Shown: positions 36,591 to 40,659 of the stretch, one piece after another
Position numbering within the stretch: position 1 is the first letter of the stretch
Layout: each line of letters starts with the position of its first letter
Origin: Candidatus Cloacimonadota bacterium
Lineage (GTDB): Bacteria > Cloacimonadota > Cloacimonadia > Cloacimonadales > TCS61
Assembly (NCBI GenBank): GCA_021736135.1
Contig: JAIPGO010000026.1
Coordinates: 1-40,659, forward strand
Direction of reading: 5' to 3'
DNA length: 40,659 bases
Notes under the pieces: generated by a model
The model's database searches: none
Told to the model about the DNA's origin: nothing
Seen by the model: the letters and a program-made list of their open reading frames with translations, nothing else
Program-made: the position numbers and the translations under genes

Positions 36591-37856
36591 TTAGATTCTT
36601 ATGGTGAAGATTACACCCGTATTAGTATTCCTGATTTCAATTTTACCGGACATATTTTTTTCCACAATTGTCCGGCAGATATAAAGCCCCAGTCCTGTGC
36701 CTTTATGATCCTTTTTGGTTGTGAAATAGGGCTGAAATATATTCTCACGGATTTCTTCCGGTATCCCTCCGGCATTATCTTCAACTTCCAGGCAGCTTTG
36801 TCCGAGCTGGCTACTGAGCCGTATAGCTATTTTTCGGTTATCTTGTCGATTATGAACCAGGGCATCCTTGGCATTTATCAGAAGGTTCATTAGTACCTGG
36901 GAATATTCATTTTCAAAACCCTCAATGATGCAGTCATCTTCTTTTTCGTATCTCAGTGTGATCTTATGTTTCTGAAAAGAATTTTCCACAAAAGATATGG
37001 TCTTACGGATGATCCTGTCTGCCTCAAAGGTGGTTTTTTCCCGGTTGGGATTAAAAAAATCTCGGAAATCATCTATCGTCACGGACATGTGATCGAGTAT
37101 TTCCATAATCTTGCTAACGCGTTCATCAAAAACTTCATCCGTCAGATTATTGTTACGAAATGAAAACAGCATTGACTGGGTTAGAAGCCCTATCGTATTC
37201 AATGGTTGCCGCCATTGATGCCCTATGTGACCGATCATTTCACCCATCACAGCCTGACGACTCTGCAGCATCATAATATGGTCTTTCATACGGATTTCAG
37301 CAACGCTTTTCTCGATTTTATCCTGCAATGTCTCCTGAAATTCGCGTAACTGCTGATTTGCTACTGCCAGTTCATGCGTACGTTCAATAACGCGGGATTC
37401 CAGCTCTACATGCGCTTTCTTTAATTCTTCCTGAGCTTGAAAACGCTGATTTCTTTCATCTTCTATTTTCTTTTCCATAAAGATGACATTGGCAAAATCA
37501 TCTATTACTTTTAGAAGGTCTCGATATGAAATAGGTTTGATCAGGAAGTTATTCACTCCCAGAGTAATAGAGCGCAGGAAATTCTCCTTCTCGCTATAAG
37601 CGGATACAACTGCTATTTTTACCGGGATGCCTTCCTGCCTGATCTTGCGGATCATTTCCAGACCATTCATTTCGGGCATCATGATATCTGTAATTACTAT
37701 TTCAGGTTTATGCTCTTTATATAATTCCAGGCCTTTCAGACCATTTTCAGCCAAAAACACCTCATCGGCACTCTTGGATAATATATTGCTGATGGTCTCT
37801 CTCATTAAATCATCATCTTCCACAAAAAGTATCCTGAGTTTATGCTTCTCCAACAT
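36591..37856 (-). CDS. Soluble hybrid histidine kinase with N-terminal receiver domain
   Basis: 421 residues with GGAGG before the ATG. An N-terminal REC domain (~8-123) has Asp in IVITDIMMPEMNG and Lys in FLIKPIS. A long Glu/Lys/Gln-rich coiled coil (~125-200) leads to the phosphorylation helix HIGHQWRQPLN near residue 210. The ATPase domain shows N-box NLLINAKDALVHN, G1 DNAGGIPEEI and G2 KGTGLGLYICRTIV. No membrane segment or sensor domain is seen, so input probably arrives through its own receiver or by protein contact. It is the first gene of the minus-strand signalling operon, divergent from the sigma-factor gene. Confidence 0.93.
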   Translation of the reverse strand: MLEKHKLRILFVEDDDLMRETISNILSKSADEVFLAENGLKGLELYKEHKPEIVITDIMMPEMNGLEMIRKIRQEGIPVKIAVVSAYSEKENFLRSITLGVNNFLIKPISYRDLLKVIDDFANVIFMEKKIEDERNQRFQAQEELKKAHVELESRVIERTHELAVANQQLREFQETLQDKIEKSVAEIRMKDHIMMLQSRQAVMGEMIGHIGHQWRQPLNTIGLLTQSMLFSFRNNNLTDEVFDERVSKIMEILDHMSVTIDDFRDFFNPNREKTTFEADRIIRKTISFVENSFQKHKITLRYEKEDDCIIEGFENEYSQVLMNLLINAKDALVHNRQDNRKIAIRLSSQLGQSCLEVEDNAGGIPEEIRENIFQPYFTTKKDHKGTGLGLYICRTIVEKNMSGKIEIRNTNTGVIFTIRI

Positions 37857-38098
37857 AGCCTCCGTTAATCTCTCTTTCCATTACTATAATCCTAATCTTA
37901 TGTTTTGTGAATTATTGTCAAAGAAAAACAATTTTCTCAACTTTCTTCCCCCGGCAACTGCTGCTCACAGACCCGGTATACAAGTAAATTTTCAGTTTTT
38001 TTTGACAGTTTATCCCTGCTATTTAAAAAAGCTAAATAAAAAAGTAACCCGGTAACGCCGTTGACGTTATACAATAGGAACTGGTTAGGTGGTGTAAT
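37857..38098. promoter_or_regulatory. Divergent control region between signalling operon and sigma factor
   Basis: The 242-base gap between divergent operons holds a TTGACA box on each strand: 37921-37916 (minus) and 38002-38007 (plus). Neither has a clear -10 hexamer at 16-18 bases. Near the sigma gene, GTAAC repeats (38044 and 38052) could be part of an autoregulatory ECF promoter; this is speculative. AGGTGG before the TTG start serves as ribosome site. Confidence 0.4.
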
Positions 38099-38653
38099 TT
38101 GGAAGAAAGAGAGTTAATTAACAGGGCAAAGAGTGATATTAAAGCTTTTGATGAGCTCTATCGCCTCTATTATCCTAAAATCAATAAGTTCGTTTATTAC
38201 AGGACCTTTGATGAAGATGTCCGTAACGAGATCGTTTCCAATGTCTTCTTTAAAGCGATGAAAAATTTAAACAGATTTCGCTTCCTCGATAGCCACCGTA
38301 GTTCTTTCTCAGCCTGGTTATACCGCATCGCTGTTAGTGAAATCAACCAGTATTTCCGCGAACGAAAACGTGAGCTTAAAATCGCCTATGGAAAACATAA
38401 CGAAGTTCCCGTGGAAAATATGGAATACCCCTACCAGTTTGAATACGTGAAAAAGTGTCTGGCGCAACTGGCACCTTACGAACAGAACCTGATTGCGCTC
38501 AAGTATTTTGAAAAGAAGCCTTACAAGGAGCTTTCGGAAATTTTTGGAAAGAAAGAGAGCGCCCTGAAAGTTAAAGTTCATCGAACTTTAAAAAAACTGA
38601 ATAATATTCTGGAACAGGAGAATGGTCATGAAAATGATAGAAGATATGCTTAA
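38099..38653 (+). CDS. ECF-type RNA polymerase sigma factor
   Basis: 184 residues from a TTG with AGGTGG upstream. Region 2 (~12-85) runs from FDELYRLYYPKINKFVYYRT to WLYRIAVSEINQYFRERKR, including the core-binding and -10 recognition helices. Region 4 (~118-170) contains LAPYEQNLIALKYFEKKPY, then ELSEIFGKKESALKVKVHR, the helix-turn-helix for the -35 element. No region 1 or 3, as expected for ECF factors. The 3' end overlaps the next gene, a single-pass membrane protein, by 26 bases, so coupling and a sigma/anti-sigma relation are likely. Confidence 0.93.
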   Translation: MEERELINRAKSDIKAFDELYRLYYPKINKFVYYRTFDEDVRNEIVSNVFFKAMKNLNRFRFLDSHRSSFSAWLYRIAVSEINQYFRERKRELKIAYGKHNEVPVENMEYPYQFEYVKKCLAQLAPYEQNLIALKYFEKKPYKELSEIFGKKESALKVKVHRTLKKLNNILEQENGHENDRRYA

Positions 38654-39101
38654 TAATATAAAAATCCCTCAATTGGATAACGGAGAGTTCTTTGGTAAAC
38701 TCAGAGTGGAGCTGATGCAGACTTTCCTTAATCCACAACGTGTTTATCGTCTGCGTTACCGCTGGGCAGCATCCATCGCTGCGCTTCTATTTATCCTTCT
38801 AATGCTCGCCTTTACCAGCCCTGGTTTTGTCACCAAAGTCAATGCTTTTGCCTTCGGTGCCAAAAATCCTGCGCAGGAGGAATTGTTTTCTCAGAAACAG
38901 TCAGTTGTTCCGGATATTCAGTATGCCGAGGCTTCCACTAGCATTACTCAGAAACCCCAGCCTGATCTCACTCAGTCCGATAAAACCTATATGGTCAGGC
39001 AATATGATTCTCCACAGCGTGGACGCATCATGATTGTTTCCGAGTATGACAAAAAGCAGCAGAATAATAAAATACGTAAAGTATCTGCTGGCTGCTATTA
39101 A
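38628..39101 (+). CDS. Putative membrane anti-sigma factor
   Basis: 157 residues from the ATG at 38628, chosen because AGGAG at 38616-38620 is too close to the ATG at 38622. The N-terminal ~45 residues (MKMIEDMLNNIKIPQLDNGE onward) would be cytoplasmic. One transmembrane helix follows (WAASIAALLFILLMLAF), then a ~90-residue polar periplasmic tail. This is the layout of RseA-like anti-sigma factors, but the HxxxCxxC zinc motif is absent and I see no family match. The call rests on size, topology and overlap with the ECF sigma gene. The next gene, with PDZ domains and a signal peptide, would act on the same side as the tail. Confidence 0.55.
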   Translation: MKMIEDMLNNIKIPQLDNGEFFGKLRVELMQTFLNPQRVYRLRYRWAASIAALLFILLMLAFTSPGFVTKVNAFAFGAKNPAQEELFSQKQSVVPDIQYAEASTSITQKPQPDLTQSDKTYMVRQYDSPQRGRIMIVSEYDKKQQNNKIRKVSAGCY

Positions 39102-39113
39102 TTGGAGGAAATT

Positions 39114-40391
39114 ATGAAGAAAATATGCCTGATAGTTATGTCTTTAATGGCATTGCTCTTTTTACAGGCTAAGGAAGTCGCCTTCCTGGGCGTGGAAACT
39201 GAAGATATTCCGTTTAACGATTACGTGAAATATGGTATCACGGATGGCTATGGTATTTACCTGAATGAAGTAACTCAAAACAGCGCTGCTGAGGAAGCCG
39301 GGTTGAAAAAAGGTATGGTGTTACGTAAATTTAATGATGAGAAGATTTATACGCGCAATCAGATGACCCGCATGATCCAGAATAAAGCCATTGGTGATAA
39401 AGTGCAGATTACTGTCCTGGAAAACGGCAGTGAACGAACCCTGAAAGCGGTTCTGGGAAAAAACGTTATTTATGAAGCAAAAAAATCCGCCTGGCTCGGA
39501 GTAAAACTTACCGATCAGGTTTCCGCGGAAAATTTCCCGGAGGATTATGGTCTGGAAATCACTTATTTAGCACCGGACAGTCCTGCTGAAAAAGCGGGTT
39601 TGAAAAGCGGGGATGTGCTGCTGGCTCTCAATAATGATAATCTCTATTCCGTTGACCAACTGCAGAAAATTCTTAAAAGCTGCAGCCCGGATGACGTTGT
39701 GAATATGATCTGCTGGTGTGATGGTAAAAAAGAAAATATCAAGATCACTCTGGGTGAAAACGAGAACATTTTCAATATTTTCGATGGAATACCCGGTCTT
39801 CCGGATTTTCCGGATTTCTTCGAGGGCATTCAAAATGAAATTGATCTGGGTGACCTTTATTACGACTGGAATGCGCTTGGTTTACCGGGTAAAGTGCATA
39901 TTTATTCTTTTCCTGATTCCACTGGTAAAATGTTGGGTGTGATCGTTGCAACTCCTTCTGATGAAAATTCAGAAAGAAAAGAACAGCCTGAAGGTGTTAT
40001 CGTCAAATCAGTGATCAAAGGAACAACTGCTGATGAAGGTGGTATTAAGAAAGGTGATATAATCTTGCAGATCGAAGATATGAAGATCAAAGTTAAGCAG
40101 GATATCAGAAAAGCACTTGAACTGATTGAAAACGGGAAAAATTTCCAGGTTAGAATTCTTCGCGATGGAAAAGAAGAGGATTTGCAGATGCTGATGAAAT
40201 CTGCTGATCAGGAAATGCTCGATAAATTCAATATCACGGTTGATGATGATCATATCATAAATTTCTTTTCAGGTGAAGATGATGATGAGTTGTATTACTA
40301 CAACTGGATGGAAAATGACTCACCGGATAGTATAAACGCTGATGAATTAATCATTAAATTTCCTAAGAAAGGAAGTATTGGACCCCGTTAG
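39114..40391 (+). CDS. Secreted triple-PDZ protein without protease domain
   Basis: 425 residues from the ATG at 39114, with GGAGGA at 39104-39109. The signal peptide ends near LQAKEVA. PDZ1 (~25-112) contains NSAAEEAGLKKGMVL, PDZ2 (~120-205) DSPAEKAGLKSGDVLLALN, and PDZ3 (~295-370) TTADEGGIKKGDIILQIED. Between PDZ2 and PDZ3 is a Pro/Asp/Phe-rich linker with FNIFDGIPGLPDFPDFFEGI. No His-Asp-Ser protease core is present, so unlike DegP it likely binds peptide ends only. The C-terminal ~55 residues are acidic and not assigned. Co-transcribed with the sigma and putative anti-sigma genes, it may sense unfolded envelope proteins. Confidence 0.85.
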   Translation: MKKICLIVMSLMALLFLQAKEVAFLGVETEDIPFNDYVKYGITDGYGIYLNEVTQNSAAEEAGLKKGMVLRKFNDEKIYTRNQMTRMIQNKAIGDKVQITVLENGSERTLKAVLGKNVIYEAKKSAWLGVKLTDQVSAENFPEDYGLEITYLAPDSPAEKAGLKSGDVLLALNNDNLYSVDQLQKILKSCSPDDVVNMICWCDGKKENIKITLGENENIFNIFDGIPGLPDFPDFFEGIQNEIDLGDLYYDWNALGLPGKVHIYSFPDSTGKMLGVIVATPSDENSERKEQPEGVIVKSVIKGTTADEGGIKKGDIILQIEDMKIKVKQDIRKALELIENGKNFQVRILRDGKEEDLQMLMKSADQEMLDKFNITVDDDHIINFFSGEDDDELYYYNWMENDSPDSINADELIIKFPKKGSIGPR

Positions 40392-40409
40392 TCCCTCTGA
40401 GTAAAAGAA

Positions 40410-40445
40410 GGGGGAATGAGCTTGCTCATTCCCCCCCTTTTTCTT
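40410..40445 (+). terminator. Strong intrinsic terminator
   Basis: A perfect 12-bp stem (GGGGGAATGAGC with its complement, 40410-40421 and 40424-40435), loop TT, followed by CC and a T-run. It ends the sigma/PDZ operon. Confidence 0.93.
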
Positions 40446-40659
40446 TACTTTAATAACTCAAGTTTCGCAGGAAATAAAAGTCACTAAAAATCGGCTGTCT
40501 TTGCAAAAACACCAGGTAACAAAATCTACTTAATCATTTATAAATAAAGTCATTATGTGTCTATTGACAAAAATAGATAATCATTCTGCATCAGCATTAT
40601 TTTTAGAAGTCAAATTTGGCAGTTAATTACATTCATCAATATAAGAACCAGACCAGGGA
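40446..40659. other. Intergenic end of window, no gene seen
   Basis: AT-rich, with no frame of useful length. TTGACA at 40564-40569 may be a -35 box for a gene beyond the window, but no matching -10 is clear. Confidence 0.5.

Noticed and set aside
37860-38098. A tRNA or small RNA gene in the divergent gap
   Set aside because: No cloverleaf, CCA end or terminator could be found.

Overview
The window looks like a chromosomal segment of a low-GC, Gram-negative bacterium of the Fibrobacteres-Chlorobi-Bacteroidetes superphylum, most probably Cloacimonadota (Cloacimonetes) or a close relative. The main evidence is three secreted proteins ending in the type IX-like sorting domain (YPNPFNP..., then YN.(R/K)GQ, then SGIYF). 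Further support comes from cohesin-like and choice-of-anchor modules, a DUF5723-like outer-membrane protein and abundant GGAGG ribosome-binding sites. The phylum call is inference from protein style; no rRNA or tRNA gene is present.

Layout. 1-600: non-coding, with a MITE-like element (166-516) that has 15-bp direct repeats, short inverted ends and a nested GC-rich hairpin. 608-4624: two secreted surface proteins (FG-GAP repeats; beta-helix). 4625-5037: non-coding, with degenerate repeats and abutting palindromes. 5038-13943: a tight nine-gene housekeeping operon: cation efflux, trmB, dgt-like, prfB with an intact programmed +1 frameshift, uppS, cdsA, mltD-like, rimI, nadB. 14009-22402 (minus): a 2797-residue modular secreted protein with eight cohesin-like modules, two PKD-like modules, eight tandem-95/cadherin-like repeats and several smaller modules. 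22403-23455: a gene-poor kilobase with repeat debris and a possible small peptide gene. 23456-26846: a lipoprotein and outer-membrane protein pair. 26917-31435: a SagB/nitroreductase-like protein, an HtrA/DegP protease and an OvoA-type ovothiol synthase.

31478-37856 (minus): a six-gene signalling operon. In transcription order it encodes a soluble REC-histidine kinase, a CheY-like regulator, a REC-PAS-PAS-GGDEF diguanylate cyclase, a GAF/HD-GYP phosphodiesterase and two paralogous membrane proteins of unknown function. The paralogs carry a duplicated basic motif. This operon is the best candidate for an undescribed system: a cytoplasmic phosphorelay feeding both synthesis and breakdown of cyclic di-GMP, with a co-transcribed membrane pair as possible effector or receptor.

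38099-40391 (plus): an ECF sigma factor, an overlapping single-pass membrane protein that may be its anti-sigma factor, and a secreted triple-PDZ protein without a protease domain. The set resembles a sigma-E envelope stress module and ends at a strong terminator.

No CRISPR array, rRNA, tRNA, intact transposase or prophage was seen.
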